The position numbers were made by a program, and so were the translations under genes. Below the pieces are notes generated by a model that was not told the origin of the DNA, did not search any database, and was given only the letters and a program-made list of their open reading frames with translations. DNA of 64,000 bases, taken from contig JAMPHY010000004.1 in NCBI GenBank assembly GCA_023663185.1, positions 1 through 64,000 on the forward strand, in the 5' to 3' direction. The stretch's first letter is position 1. Each line of letters begins with the position of its first letter. Shown piece after piece: positions 9,001 through 18,014 of the stretch. The stretch is from Clostridiales bacterium. GTDB taxonomy: Bacteria > Bacillota > Clostridia > Lachnospirales > Lachnospiraceae.

Positions 9001-9658
9001 TGAAACCGTAGTATATTATAACAATATTGACTTTGGCAGCGTGGGAAGCGACGAAATTACTATTCCTATTTTTGCCCTGAATGATGATGAGTATCCTATG
9101 CAGATATGGGAAGGCATTCCGGGGGAGGAAGGCAGCGTGATACTTGCAGACGTAATATATCAGAAGCCTTCGATATGGAATGTGTACCAGCCTGAGACTT
9201 ATAAACTGAATAAAAGGCTTAAAGGCATTACTTCCATAAGCTTCAGGCTCTATCAGAAGGTGCATATCAAGGGCTTTTATTTTACAAAATATGAAAAAGC
9301 ATGGCTTGAGCTTAACGCAGGCGAGGCTGATGCGGTATACGGCGACAGCTTTGTAAGGAACGGTTCTAAAATAGAAGGAATCGGAAATAACGTCACGCTG
9401 GAATTTACCGAGATGGATTTTGGCGACAGGAGCGTAAAAGGAATAGCCATAGATGGCAGGGCGTCGGGCGGAGTCAATACCATTCATGTGCGTATGTATA
9501 ACGGTGTTGAGGAAATTAAGCAGATTGTGGAATTTCCTGAGAGCAGCGAGTACAACGTGCAGGAATTTACATTAGAGCATGTAAGCGGCAAATGGAACGT
9601 AGCGTTTGTGTTCCTGCCCGGAAGCAACTTTGACTTCGCGGGTTTTAAGTTCTATTGA
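6086..9658 (+). CDS. Glycoside hydrolase family 2 protein with C-terminal CBM6-like modules
   Basis: A 1190-residue cytoplasmic enzyme (no signal peptide). Order: GH2 sugar-binding domain (about 5-160), Ig-like domain, TIM barrel (about 300-600) with acid/base Glu417 in WSIGNE and probable nucleophile Glu496 in YGSETSS, a DUF4982-like segment (NAPYVELFINGRSLGKQ near 625), an Ig-like domain, and two beta-sandwich stretches at the C-terminus that look like CBM6 (about 940-1190). The family includes beta-galactosidases and beta-glucuronidases; exact specificity is not readable. A Cys/Asp-rich insert near residues 793-815 is unusual. ATG 6086 is used; the upstream in-frame start lacks support. 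Any original promoter appears displaced by the AbiL-like island. Confidence 0.85.
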   Translation: MNEKILWNDGWTFLKTKPETTPAQAAERLQEFKPVDIPHDWLIYDSLKLYEDSTGWYRKTFTYEQDSEKNAFIIFEGIYMDSTVYINGVKAGVWKYGYSAFILDATDFLKSGENEILVSVCFLSPNSRWYSGAGIYRDVWFKVTDKVYIPENSVYISTKAQADGSYTLYVEVEIVEKKVAIGPDGVEVEFSLYDKTGNKVELELMPMPETECIKKEYTLKEGVITAATECTETIATECAKPVGEYSITRQYQVKGIQLWDLDSPVLYTFQTKLIIDGKVVQLEEEKIGFRHIEYDTQKGFFLNGKHMKLNGVCEHHDLGALGAAFNKSAMRRKYTILKEMGVNAVRGAHNMMAQGAIELADEMGMLVLSEAFDMWERPKTTYDYARFFNEWAERDVESWIKRDRNHPSVIMWSIGNEIYDTHAGERGMELTIYLKELVEKYDYMKNAPATLCSNYMPWENTQKCADVLKLIGYNYAERYYKEHHAKHPDWIIYGSETSSIVQSRGVYHFPLKAGILAEEDEQCSALGNSTTSWSAKSMEACITEDRDMEFSLGQFIWSGFDYIGEPTPYHTKNSYFGQIDTAGFPKDSFYVWKSAWTDYKKEPMVHIFPYWDFNEGQLIDVRVCSNAPYVELFINGRSLGKQHLTHEQGSGSHIIADYQLPYEKGTLSAIAYDYDEKKVAHAERHSFGNSTSIVLEAENKTAKADGRDLLFFDISTVDEAGNPVENACDRVTVKVTGAGRLVGLDNGDSTDHDSYKGISRRLFNGRLLAIVQTNMQPGEIKIEVEGKGLKGASMCCESCEDVDSANKCDRNECGDTLTTLEANTDRKIVLGAADEIPVRKINLKSLDGQKFTKGNDTIVVEAYVEPSNATDHELSFRAVNDTGVTTNLVELEYEKNRAVMKAKGDGDFRLFAMSKSGSNKVRIMSQIEFSIEGFGQAYKNPYELIAGSLYTSVPVGEVGCGNEKGVATGREDETVVYYNNIDFGSVGSDEITIPIFALNDDEYPMQIWEGIPGEEGSVILADVIYQKPSIWNVYQPETYKLNKRLKGITSISFRLYQKVHIKGFYFTKYEKAWLELNAGEADAVYGDSFVRNGSKIEGIGNNVTLEFTEMDFGDRSVKGIAIDGRASGGVNTIHVRMYNGVEEIKQIVEFPESSEYNVQEFTLEHVSGKWNVAFVFLPGSNFDFAGFKFY

Positions 9659-9683
9659 CCTTAGGCTTTATTAGCTTTAAGTT

Positions 9684-10583
9684 TTATTGACTTCCTATTT
9701 TAGCGGAAGACATAGTATTGCGGTTAAGGCTTTTATATTCGGAAGGAGTGCAGCCTTTTGCATTCTTAAAAATGCGGTTAAAGGTTGATAGACTTCCGAA
9801 GCCTGAGCGCATTGCTACTTCTGTGATAGAGACGTTGGGCTGTATCAGCAGCGTTTCAGCGAAAGCAATTCGTTTGCGCGTCAGATAATCATAGCAGGAC
9901 ATTCCTATAAACTGCTTAAACAGTCTGGAAAAGTGGAATTTGGAAAAACCTGCGATATCGGCAAGCTCGTCCACGGTGATATTTTCCGTACAATGCTCGG
10001 TGATATAGTTGCAGACATTGATAAACTTCTCTATATATGCGTGCTGCTTGCTTGAAGCAACACCGGGGAATCTCTCATCAACATTACTAAAGCTGGCACG
10101 TCCTAAAGTTGCAAAGAAATTAATCATCAGTGAATAAATGCGCGCTTCCGCAAAAGGAAGCTGCTCGTCATATTCACGGCTGACCTCATCAAGATATCCG
10201 CGGAGTTTAGCGTTTAATTCGGGATATTCGTCTTTGCTTATAAGCACATACGGGTGTATGGAGTGGATAAGAAAATCCAGTCCATTGATATTACAAATAA
10301 GCCCATAATCAAAAAGCATTATAAGCCGCGCGCCGTCGTCATTCTTAGGAGCAATCAGCCTGTGCAGCGTACCCGATGGGGTAATCCAGATATCGCCTTC
10401 TTTGAAAGTGTGGGGTTTATCGTCGATAATAGCGGTATATACATCTTTTTCCGGCACGATGATTTCTATAGCGTTATGCCAATGCAGCGGATAATCTACC
10501 GCCTCTGTATTGTGGTAAAGCTTTATGCCGGGATATGAATCATATGCTACTGTTTCGTGAATACCGTTTAAAATTTCTATCAT
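9684..10583 (-). CDS. AraC-family transcriptional regulator
   Basis: A 299-residue regulator with an N-terminal cupin sensor (PLHWHNAIEIIVPEKDVYTA, then GDIWITPSGTLHRL) and a C-terminal double helix-turn-helix (DELADIAGFSKFHFSRLFKQ and ITEVAMRSGFGSLSTFNRIF). Family members usually bind sugars through the cupin and activate nearby catabolic genes. It converges on the GH2 gene with a 25-bp gap and sits between glycosidase genes, so a sugar-responsive role in this locus is likely but its targets are not shown by the sequence. Length is normal for the family. Confidence 0.88.
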   Translation of the reverse strand: MIEILNGIHETVAYDSYPGIKLYHNTEAVDYPLHWHNAIEIIVPEKDVYTAIIDDKPHTFKEGDIWITPSGTLHRLIAPKNDDGARLIMLFDYGLICNINGLDFLIHSIHPYVLISKDEYPELNAKLRGYLDEVSREYDEQLPFAEARIYSLMINFFATLGRASFSNVDERFPGVASSKQHAYIEKFINVCNYITEHCTENITVDELADIAGFSKFHFSRLFKQFIGMSCYDYLTRKRIAFAETLLIQPNVSITEVAMRSGFGSLSTFNRIFKNAKGCTPSEYKSLNRNTMSSAKIGSQ

Positions 10584-10610
10584 AACTTTATATCTGTTCT
10601 TTCTATATTT

Positions 10611-10964
10611 CTAAGCCGCTGTTTCTTTTCTCATACATAGGAAATTATATATCTCATATGGTATAAGTGATAATATTCCAAGCACGCAGATAAGGCTCAT
10701 TGTTATCGGGAAAAATATGCACATAATAATCTTAAAAAATAACTCTTGGCGTTTGAAAAAATTCGCGAACAGTATAATTCCGGAAACCAATCCGCCAAGC
10801 AGTACAGCGCCTGAAAAACCATATACTAATATAGTCGGGACAATATTTAACGGAATATTAAGGGATTCTCTGCCGGCTGCCGCCATTCCGCCGTACAGGA
10901 CAAACCCGATACAGCAAAATATAAGGGTAAAAAGCAAATATTCTTTACGTTTTTCTAATTCCAT
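10611..10964 (-). CDS. Small membrane protein of unknown function
   Basis: A 117-residue protein with three or four hydrophobic segments: LLFTLIFCCIGFVLYGGM, ILVYGFSGAVLLGGLVSGII and FKIIMCIFFPITMSLICVL. No family recognised. The internal ATG at 10964 is preferred because GGGAG lies about 9 nt upstream; starting at 10985 would add seven residues with no clear ribosome site. It lies just upstream of the AraC gene on the same strand (27-nt gap), so the two may be co-transcribed. Confidence 0.6.
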   Translation of the reverse strand: MELEKRKEYLLFTLIFCCIGFVLYGGMAAAGRESLNIPLNIVPTILVYGFSGAVLLGGLVSGIILFANFFKRQELFFKIIMCIFFPITMSLICVLGILSLIPYEIYNFLCMRKETAA

Positions 10965-11125
10965 TATTATTTTCTCCCGCCCCATTACATATATAGATGT
11001 TCTATCTCATTACATATATATCCGGCTATTTTCATGATAAGCTATATAATTTGTGTAATAAATCTGTATAATAAAATATCATAAAGTAAGGAAAATGTCA
11101 ATTTTGCCACTAGCGACAAATTAGA

Positions 11126-11168
11126 TAAAAATGGTAGCTGATTATCTGTTAAGATAAACCGCTACCAT
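11126..11168 (-). terminator. Rho-independent terminator of the C45-like gene
   Basis: On the minus strand ATGGTAGC (11168-11161) pairs with GCTACCAT (11138-11131), followed by a T run. It lies about 50 nt past the stop of the gene at 11218-12225. Confidence 0.8.
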
Positions 11169-11217
11169 AAATAAGCAATATTCAATTTTTATATTGTTTT
11201 GGCATTATGGATAACTA

Positions 11218-12225
11218 TTAAACAAATTTCATTCTTGTATCTTCAAGATACTTTTTTCGTGCCGGATTTCCCTCAACCCTGAAAATTTTCTTGTTCCGTG
11301 TATCGTAAATGACTGACCATACTGTGTCTGTCCCCTTGCTTCTTTCATACTGGCACATAAAGCCGTATTTGCCCGATAAAATATCCTTAGCCAGTTCAAA
11401 AGAAAAATGATTTTTATTTTCCCTAAGCGCATTACAGGCAACAGAATATCTTTCGTCCGAATGCCAATTATCTGGGTTATGGTGATTGTATTTTATCATT
11501 TTGGGGGAAACAAAACTGTTCGTGGCTACAATGAAATTGTCATGCTCCGTTGGCTTTATCGCTTCAATGTGGGCGCAATTACATTCTATGACAGCGCAAT
11601 CGCCAAAACTATCCATAACAGTCAACGTCTGTTGCGAAGCAATGGGGAGTGTGTTCAAGCTTTTAATTGCTTCATTAACGGTTTTGCATTTTTCTAATAA
11701 ATAACGCACCAGCATACCGGAATTAAATCCTGCCCCTATCATCTTGGGATATATGAAAGTAAGACCAACAGCCAAACCATGCTCATTTATCCCGTCTTCC
11801 ATTTCTATAAAAGCGGTCGTATTTCCGTTGAAACTATACACTCCATTTAGTTTATACAGACAATTATCATACAGTTTTTCCAGTGCGACAAGAAAATCGC
11901 TGTTCCTGCCAAAAAAAGAAATGTCCTTATCCTTGAATGCAAAACAAGTGCAGTGATTATTATACGTAAAACAATACATGCTTAACAGAAACGTATAAAA
12001 ATCTTCGTAGCTGTCTTTTTGTCCGTCTGCCAAGCCTCTGATTTCATCTAAGATTTCAGGATAATATTTTTCATAGATAGGCAGACATTTATCCGCAAAT
12101 AGTTTACGTTCTTCTGTTATCCCAAAGGTAAGGTTTTTACCTATTTTCATGCCCTTTTTATATAACAGGTTTCCATAATTATAACCTGCTTCATAATGGC
12201 TTTTCCTAAATCTGTCATGATACAT
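11218..12225 (-). CDS. C45-type peptidase / acyltransferase-like (linear amide hydrolase) protein
   Basis: The 335-residue product resembles the C45 (isopenicillin N acyltransferase-like) Ntn-hydrolases. NNHCTCFAF carries the probable autoprocessing Cys92 followed by Thr; FFGRNSDF and the segment HGLAVGLTFI follow as in the family, and DSFGDCAVIEC and NFIVATNSFV form later core strands. These enzymes self-cleave before the Cys and hydrolyse or transfer amide-linked acyl groups; the substrate is unknown. No signal peptide. ATG 12225 has GGAGG 9 nt upstream; a start at 12285 would add 20 residues of poor-looking leader. It is divergent from the GH3 gene. Confidence 0.75.
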   Translation of the reverse strand: MYHDRFRKSHYEAGYNYGNLLYKKGMKIGKNLTFGITEERKLFADKCLPIYEKYYPEILDEIRGLADGQKDSYEDFYTFLLSMYCFTYNNHCTCFAFKDKDISFFGRNSDFLVALEKLYDNCLYKLNGVYSFNGNTTAFIEMEDGINEHGLAVGLTFIYPKMIGAGFNSGMLVRYLLEKCKTVNEAIKSLNTLPIASQQTLTVMDSFGDCAVIECNCAHIEAIKPTEHDNFIVATNSFVSPKMIKYNHHNPDNWHSDERYSVACNALRENKNHFSFELAKDILSGKYGFMCQYERSKGTDTVWSVIYDTRNKKIFRVEGNPARKKYLEDTRMKFV

Positions 12226-12440
12226 TTTAAGTATTCCTCCTACTATTTTTTTGAGTAGGCGCCTGCTCTGATTAAATGCTAGCAAAATAAAAAATTTATG
12301 TCAATGAAATAAAATTAGTTTTTACAAATAGCAATTTTCGGGCATGATAAAGCAAAAAATAGAGAGTATTTGCACTAAATTTAATATAAAATCAATATAA
12401 GATAATATTATCACACAACAGGAAGGGGTATGCTAACAAC

Positions 12441-14597
12441 ATGGAACTTGTCAGAGACGAAATCAAGAATGCAGAATTTGAGAAACGTGCGCGTGAACTG
12501 GTCGCACAAATGACGCTGGAGGAAAAGGCTTTTCAAATGTTAAATGGGGCTCCGGCGATAGAACGGCTTGGCATTAAGGCTTATAACTGGTGGAATGAGG
12601 CGCTCCATGGCGTAGCAAGAGCCGGAACTGCGACGGTTTTCCCACAGGCAGTTTCGCTTGCCGCTTCTTTTGACGAGGATTTTATAGAAGAAGTCGCGGA
12701 CGCTATTTCCACGGAAGGAAGGGCGAAGTTCAACGCGCAGCAGAAATACGACGACTTAGATATTTATAAGGGGCTGACATTCTGGTCGCCCAATGTCAAT
12801 ATATTCAGAGATCCCAGATGGGGGCGCGGGCATGAGACTTTTGGCGAGGATCCATATCTGACTTCCAGACTTGGAGTGCGGTTTGTTGAAGGCTTACAGG
12901 GACATGACGAGAATTACATGAAGGCGGCGGCGTGCGCTAAGCACTTCGCAGTACATAGCGGACCGGAAGACCTGCGCCATGAGTTCAACGCTAAGGCGAG
13001 CAAACAGGATATGTACGAGACCTATCTGCCGGCGTTTAAGGCGTGCGTTCAGGAAGCGAAAGTCGAAGCGGTCATGGGTGCGTACAACCGTACCAATGGG
13101 GAGCCATGCTGCGGCAGTAAAACCCTTCTTATCGATATACTTAGAGACGAGTGGGGCTTTAAAGGTCATGTGGTTTCAGACTGTTGGGCAATCAGGGATT
13201 TTCACGACGGGCATGGGGTGACGTCCGGTGCGCTGGAGTCAGTTGCGCTTGCAGTAACTAACGGCTGCGATTTAAACTGCGGCAATCTTTTCATATATGT
13301 TAAGGAAGCGGTGGAAAAAGGAATGATACCGCAGGAGCGGGTTGACGAGGCTTTAGTCCATCTTTTCACTACCAGAATGAAACTGGGGCTTTTTGATGAA
13401 AAGGGAAAGACTCCTTATGACGATATTCCTTATACTGTCGTGGATTCCAAGCCGATGCAGGAGCTTAATCTGAAAGCGGCGGAGAAGTGCATAGTGCTGC
13501 TTAAGAATGCGGATAACCTTTTGCCGCTTGATAAATCGAAGATAAAGACCATAGGCATAATCGGACCTAACGCGGATAACAGAAAAGCGCTGATTGGCAA
13601 CTATGAGGGTACGGCTTCCCGCTATTATACTATTTCTGAAGGTATTCAGGAATATGTTGGCGACGATATAAGGGTGCTGGTATCGGAAGGCTGCCATCTG
13701 TATAAAGATAAGATTAGCAATTTAAGCGCAGGAAGCGACAGGGATTCCGAGATAAAAGCAGTCTGCGAGGCAAGCGACGTAGTAGTTATGTGTCTGGGAC
13801 TCGACGCAGGACTTGAAGGCGAAGAAGGCGATGTGAGCAACCAGTATGCCAGCGGCGACAAGCGCGACTTAAATCTTCCGGGCATACAGCAGGAGATGTT
13901 AGAGATTGCCTATAAATGTGGCAAACCGATAGTATTGGTGCTGCTTTCAGGAAGCGCGCTTGCAGTAGGCTGGGCTGACGAGCATATTCCTGCGATTGTT
14001 CAGGGCTGGTATCCCGGCGCGCAGGGCGGCAGGGCGATAGCAAGGGTATTGTTCGGAGATAAAAACCCCGAAGGAAGAATGCCGGTGACATTTTACCGCA
14101 CCACAGAGGAGCTTCCTGAATTTACTGATTATTCGATGAAGGGAAGAACTTACCGTTATATGACGAACGAGGCTCTTTATCCTTTCGGCTACGGCTTATC
14201 CTATACTAAGTTTGATTATCAGGATATCTCCGTATCGTCTGATACTGTGGGCGAGGACGGAATCGAGGTAAAAACCGTTGTAAGCAATACGGGAGACAGG
14301 GAAGGCACGGAAACTGTGCAGGTCTATGTGAAAGCGGACAGGGAAGGCACGCCGAATGCGCAGCTTAAAGGTATCTGTAAGATTGAATTGAAAGCAGGAG
14401 AGAGCAGGGAAGTGTCGATTAAACTTCCGCTTAAAGCGTTTGCGCTCTATGACGAGCAGGCGGTAAACAGAGTTGTGGCAGGAAGATATCTGGTCTATAT
14501 GGGAGGCACGCAGCCTGATACGCGCAGCGAGAAATTGACCGGAAAGAAGGTCGGTATGGCGGTAGTGACTGTGGCGGAAGATGTAGTTGTAGATTAG
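12441..14597 (+). CDS. Glycoside hydrolase family 3 (beta-xylosidase/beta-glucosidase type)
   Basis: A 718-residue intracellular GH3 with (a) an N-terminal barrel beginning LVAQMTLEEKAFQMLNG, the NWWNEALHGVARAG motif characteristic of the xylosidase/glucosidase branch, and nucleophile Asp247 in VVSDCWAI; (b) an alpha/beta sandwich with GPNADNRKALIGNY and GLEGEEGD, the loop that supplies the acid/base Glu; (c) a C-terminal FN3-like domain. No signal peptide. AAGGGG precedes the ATG. It is followed by GH67, an importer and uxuA/uxuB, which suggests removal of xylose from imported xylo-oligosaccharides; glucosidase activity remains possible. Confidence 0.88.
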   Translation: MELVRDEIKNAEFEKRARELVAQMTLEEKAFQMLNGAPAIERLGIKAYNWWNEALHGVARAGTATVFPQAVSLAASFDEDFIEEVADAISTEGRAKFNAQQKYDDLDIYKGLTFWSPNVNIFRDPRWGRGHETFGEDPYLTSRLGVRFVEGLQGHDENYMKAAACAKHFAVHSGPEDLRHEFNAKASKQDMYETYLPAFKACVQEAKVEAVMGAYNRTNGEPCCGSKTLLIDILRDEWGFKGHVVSDCWAIRDFHDGHGVTSGALESVALAVTNGCDLNCGNLFIYVKEAVEKGMIPQERVDEALVHLFTTRMKLGLFDEKGKTPYDDIPYTVVDSKPMQELNLKAAEKCIVLLKNADNLLPLDKSKIKTIGIIGPNADNRKALIGNYEGTASRYYTISEGIQEYVGDDIRVLVSEGCHLYKDKISNLSAGSDRDSEIKAVCEASDVVVMCLGLDAGLEGEEGDVSNQYASGDKRDLNLPGIQQEMLEIAYKCGKPIVLVLLSGSALAVGWADEHIPAIVQGWYPGAQGGRAIARVLFGDKNPEGRMPVTFYRTTEELPEFTDYSMKGRTYRYMTNEALYPFGYGLSYTKFDYQDISVSSDTVGEDGIEVKTVVSNTGDREGTETVQVYVKADREGTPNAQLKGICKIELKAGESREVSIKLPLKAFALYDEQAVNRVVAGRYLVYMGGTQPDTRSEKLTGKKVGMAVVTVAEDVVVD

Positions 14598-14623
14598 GAA
14601 AGATACTGTTCATAGTTATATAT

Positions 14624-14758
14624 GGCATGAACTCATATGTTTCCATGAGTGGCACACTTTCGTTCCGTGTAAAATCGCAGCGGTACTAAGCTCGAAAATA
14701 CCTCGCTAAGTACCGGCGTTTTACAAGGACCGCTCATGGAAACATATGAGTTCATGCC
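14624..14758 (+). repeat. 135-bp long palindromic element, copy 1
   Basis: Perfect 26-bp outer arms (14624-14649 with 14733-14758) containing CATATG enclose a core. In the core TGTAAAATCG pairs with CGTTTTACA (one bulge) and CGGTACTTAG-type segments pair around a loop with CTCG. The core from GGCAC to GGACC is nearly identical to copy 3 (23970-24106, inverted) and similar to copy 2 (23703-23848). The outer arms differ between copies but remain complementary. It lies between the GH3 and GH67 genes, where a folded transcript could attenuate or protect mRNA. Confidence 0.85.
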
Positions 14759-14812
14759 CCTAGGCTGTGAATAGTAACAGTCAAATACTAAGAAGGGAGT
14801 ACGAACACAAAC

Positions 14813-16846
14813 ATGGCTTACGAACAGGCGTGGCTCAATTACACATGCGGAACATCTGCTAAGGAGATTGCGAATCTCGAATATATATATGCAGACACAG
14901 AAAAAGACGAGCTCATAAATAACAGCATAAAAGAACTGCAGCTTGCCTTTGCGGGTATAAGCGGGCATGAGCTTAAAGTACGCCCCTTATCAGACGGCGA
15001 TATAGCGGAAATTCCGTTCGCCGCAAATGGAGCCGATACTAACATAGACTTAAAAAGCATACATCTTATAATTAAGGAAGGTTTGAAAGCGGAAGGCTAC
15101 AGAGTCTATGGGAAAAATGGCGGCATTATCATAGAAGCGTCCGACTCCAAAGGCGTCCTGAACGGAACTTTTGAACTTATCCGTCAGATTAAGATGGAAG
15201 CTCCGCTTGCAGATATGGACATATGCAAAGAGCCGGTTATGCCGCTTAGAATGTTAAACCATTGGGATAATATGGACGGCAGTATTGAGCGCGGATATTC
15301 GGGGGATTCGTTCTTTTTTAAAAATAATGAAATCATAGTAAATGACAGAACTGTCACTTATGCAAGGCTGGCGGCAAGCGTCGGGATAAACGCAGTCGTA
15401 ATCAATAACGTCAATGTGAAGGATTCTGCCACATGGCTTATCACAGACAGATATTTTGATAAGTTAAAAGCCATGTCCGAGATTTTCGCTGGCTTCGGAA
15501 TTAAGCTTTTTATGAGCCTTAACTATGCCGCGCCGGTTGAGTTGGGCGAACTTGATAGTGCAGATCCGCTGGATTTAGAGGTGCGCGAGTGGTGGAAAAA
15601 GCGAATGGAGCTTGTATTTAAGGCAATCCCTAATCTGAGCGGCTTCCTTATTAAAGCGGATTCCGAAGGGCGTCCGGGACCTTTTACATATGATAGGACT
15701 CACGCCGACGGAGCGAATATGTTAGCCGAGGCGGTAGAGGCTTACGGAGGAATCATAATCTGGCGCTGTTTTGTATATAATTGCAAGCAGGACTGGCGTG
15801 ATTATAAGACGGACAGGGCGAGGTCGGGCTATGACAATTTCATGCCCTTAGACGGCACGTTCAAAGACAATGTAATTTTGCAGATTAAAAATGGACCGAT
15901 GGATTTTCAGGTCAGAGAACCGGTACACCCACTGTTTGGCGGGCTGACCAAGACCAAACAGATGTTGGAAGTGCAGATTGCGCAGGAATATACGGGGCAG
16001 CAGCGGCATATATGTTATTTAATCCCGATGTTTTCTCAGGTTTTGCAATTTAGGACCTATGTGAAGGATAAGGACGATACGGTGGGAGATATCGTATCCG
16101 GCAGGACTTTTAAGCAGACAAACTGCGGTATGGCGGCGGTAGCGAATACGGGAAACGATGACAACTGGACAGGGCATGACTTTGCGGCAGCAAATCTCTA
16201 CGGTTTCGGGAGGCTTGCATTTGATACGTCTCTTACTCCGCAGGAAATAGCGAAAGAGTGGATTAATCTGACATACGGCACGGATAAAGAAGTGGAAGAG
16301 ATTCTTCTTAATATATTGATGTCTTCGTGGCCGACTTATGAGAAATACACGTCGCCGCTTGGCATAGGCTGGATGGTGAATCCGAACTACCACTACGGTC
16401 CGAACGTGGACGGGTATGAGTATGACAGGTGGGGGACTTACCACCGCGCCGACCATCTGGGTATAGGTGTTGACAGGAGCCATGACGGAACCGGATACGC
16501 CACTCTTTACAGAGAGCCTAATGCTGCGGTTTATGACGATAAGGAGAAATGTCCCGACGAGCTGCTTTTATTTTTCCATCATATTCCATATGCATGGAAG
16601 TTAAAAAGCGGCAAGACCGTAATCCAGCATATTTACGATACGCATTTTGAAGGCGCGGAAGCTGTAGAGGAGATGGCGCGCGAATTTGAGAAGCTTAAAG
16701 GGAAGCTGCCGAACCATGTATATACAAGGGTTATGGCACGAATTGAGCACCAGAAAGAACATTCAAAAGAATGGCGCGACAGGATAAACACTTATTTCTA
16801 CAGAATATCGGGGATTCCTGACGATAAAGGCAGAAAAATATATTAA
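14813..16846 (+). CDS. aguA: GH67 alpha-glucuronidase
   Basis: The 677-residue enzyme matches GH67 in length and motifs: LNHWDNMDGSIERGYSG, KADSEGRPGP, and LQIKNGPMDFQVREP. Glu285, Asp364 and Glu392 fall at the positions of the catalytic acid and the two base carboxylates described for Geobacillus AguA. GH67 enzymes remove 4-O-methyl-glucuronic acid from the non-reducing end of short aldouronic acids and act inside the cell; no signal peptide is seen here. AAGGGAG precedes the ATG. The downstream importer and uxuA/uxuB supply substrate and consume the glucuronate. It is separated from GH3 by a large palindrome, which may set the relative expression of the two. Confidence 0.95.
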   Translation: MAYEQAWLNYTCGTSAKEIANLEYIYADTEKDELINNSIKELQLAFAGISGHELKVRPLSDGDIAEIPFAANGADTNIDLKSIHLIIKEGLKAEGYRVYGKNGGIIIEASDSKGVLNGTFELIRQIKMEAPLADMDICKEPVMPLRMLNHWDNMDGSIERGYSGDSFFFKNNEIIVNDRTVTYARLAASVGINAVVINNVNVKDSATWLITDRYFDKLKAMSEIFAGFGIKLFMSLNYAAPVELGELDSADPLDLEVREWWKKRMELVFKAIPNLSGFLIKADSEGRPGPFTYDRTHADGANMLAEAVEAYGGIIIWRCFVYNCKQDWRDYKTDRARSGYDNFMPLDGTFKDNVILQIKNGPMDFQVREPVHPLFGGLTKTKQMLEVQIAQEYTGQQRHICYLIPMFSQVLQFRTYVKDKDDTVGDIVSGRTFKQTNCGMAAVANTGNDDNWTGHDFAAANLYGFGRLAFDTSLTPQEIAKEWINLTYGTDKEVEEILLNILMSSWPTYEKYTSPLGIGWMVNPNYHYGPNVDGYEYDRWGTYHRADHLGIGVDRSHDGTGYATLYREPNAAVYDDKEKCPDELLLFFHHIPYAWKLKSGKTVIQHIYDTHFEGAEAVEEMAREFEKLKGKLPNHVYTRVMARIEHQKEHSKEWRDRINTYFYRISGIPDDKGRKIY

Positions 16847-17040
16847 TCCGGATATAGTCGAAATAAGGGGATATATTGAGCAGAATGCTGGATTTATGCG
16901 CTATATAGAGACATACATTCATAAAAGTTGCACAATAAGTAAGCAAGATTTGAATGTGAAATAGCAATATATAACAAGAAAAACTCATCAAATTTGTGCT
17001 ATTATATAACCAGTATTAAATAATTATGGGGGTGTAAAGG

Positions 17041-17994
17041 ATGAAAAGTTCTAAAAAGAATGTACCTGCGACAAGCGGCAACAAGAACTTCGGCGTTTAT
17101 ATCAAGCGATATTGGCAGTTGTATGCGCTGTTAGCTCTTCCGCTGCTATACCTGTTTATTTTTAAGTACATACCGATGGTATATCTGCAGATTGCTTTCA
17201 AGAAGTACAGTATCGTTCAAAGCGTATGGGAGATGCCGTGGGCGGATAATCATGGATTTGAATACTTTATTAAGGCGTTTAATAATGGAGATTTTATAAG
17301 GGCGCTGCGCAATACTTTAGTGTTGAACCTGCTGGATTTATTTATAGGTTTCCCGATTCCTATTATATTTGCCCTGATACTTAATGAGCTGGTATTTAAG
17401 AACTTTAAGCGTGTAGTACAGACCATAGCTTATATGCCCCACTTTCTTTCATGGGTTATTATTTACGGTCTTGCCCTGCAGATATTTGCACCGACTACCG
17501 GTTTCTTAAATATGCTGATTACCAAACTGGGATTTGAGACGATTCCTTTCTTGAATGATTCAAATCATTGGGTGGGAACTTACATATTCTTAGGAGTATG
17601 GCAGAGCTTCGGCTGGAACTCTATTGTCTATCTTGCAGCTATTGCGGGAATCAACTCAGAGCTTTACGAGGCGGCTTCCGTAGACGGAGCGGGACGATTT
17701 GCGAAAATGTGGCATATAACGCTGCCGGGTATTCGCTCAACAATCGTAGTGCTTTTGGTAATGAGTCTTGGTAATATTTTAGGAAGCGGCTTCGACAGAC
17801 CATTCGCATTACAGAATAATCTGGTTATGGACGTGGCGGAAGTGCTTTCGACCTTCATATATAAATACGGTGTCAGGAGTCTGCAGTTCTCGCTGACAAC
17901 AGCGGTTGGTTTCTTCCAGTCCTTGATATGCGTTATCTTCCTGTTACTTGCCAACTGGATTTCACGCCGGCTTGGTGAACGTGGAATCTGGTAG
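17041..17994 (+). CDS. lplB: Sugar ABC transporter permease, LplB type
   Basis: A 317-residue CUT1 permease with six hydrophobic segments, beginning YALLALPLLYLFIFKYIPMV, and the EAA loop EAASVDGAGRFAKMWHITLPG for contact with the ATPase. It pairs with the YtcP-like permease 20 nt downstream and the lipoprotein after that. LplB-YtcP-LipO transporters sit in aldouronate utilisation loci of related Firmicutes, which fits the adjacent GH67. No ATPase gene is present; CUT1 systems often share an MsmK-type ATPase encoded elsewhere. The 194-bp gap upstream contains TATTATATAA-type -10 candidates but no clear -35. Confidence 0.92.
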   Translation: MKSSKKNVPATSGNKNFGVYIKRYWQLYALLALPLLYLFIFKYIPMVYLQIAFKKYSIVQSVWEMPWADNHGFEYFIKAFNNGDFIRALRNTLVLNLLDLFIGFPIPIIFALILNELVFKNFKRVVQTIAYMPHFLSWVIIYGLALQIFAPTTGFLNMLITKLGFETIPFLNDSNHWVGTYIFLGVWQSFGWNSIVYLAAIAGINSELYEAASVDGAGRFAKMWHITLPGIRSTIVVLLVMSLGNILGSGFDRPFALQNNLVMDVAEVLSTFIYKYGVRSLQFSLTTAVGFFQSLICVIFLLLANWISRRLGERGIW

Positions 17995-18014
17995 AAGGGA
18001 AAGGAGGAAAATAT

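Noticed and set aside
14624-14758. Ordinary rho-independent terminator after GH3
   Set aside because: The structure is 135 bp with a conserved internal core repeated elsewhere and has no T run after the stem.
14633-14968. Reading frames across the palindrome and antisense to glycosidase genes
   Set aside because: Long antisense frames in GH2, GH3, GH67 and thrS lack ribosome sites and family motifs and follow the codon pattern of the sense gene.
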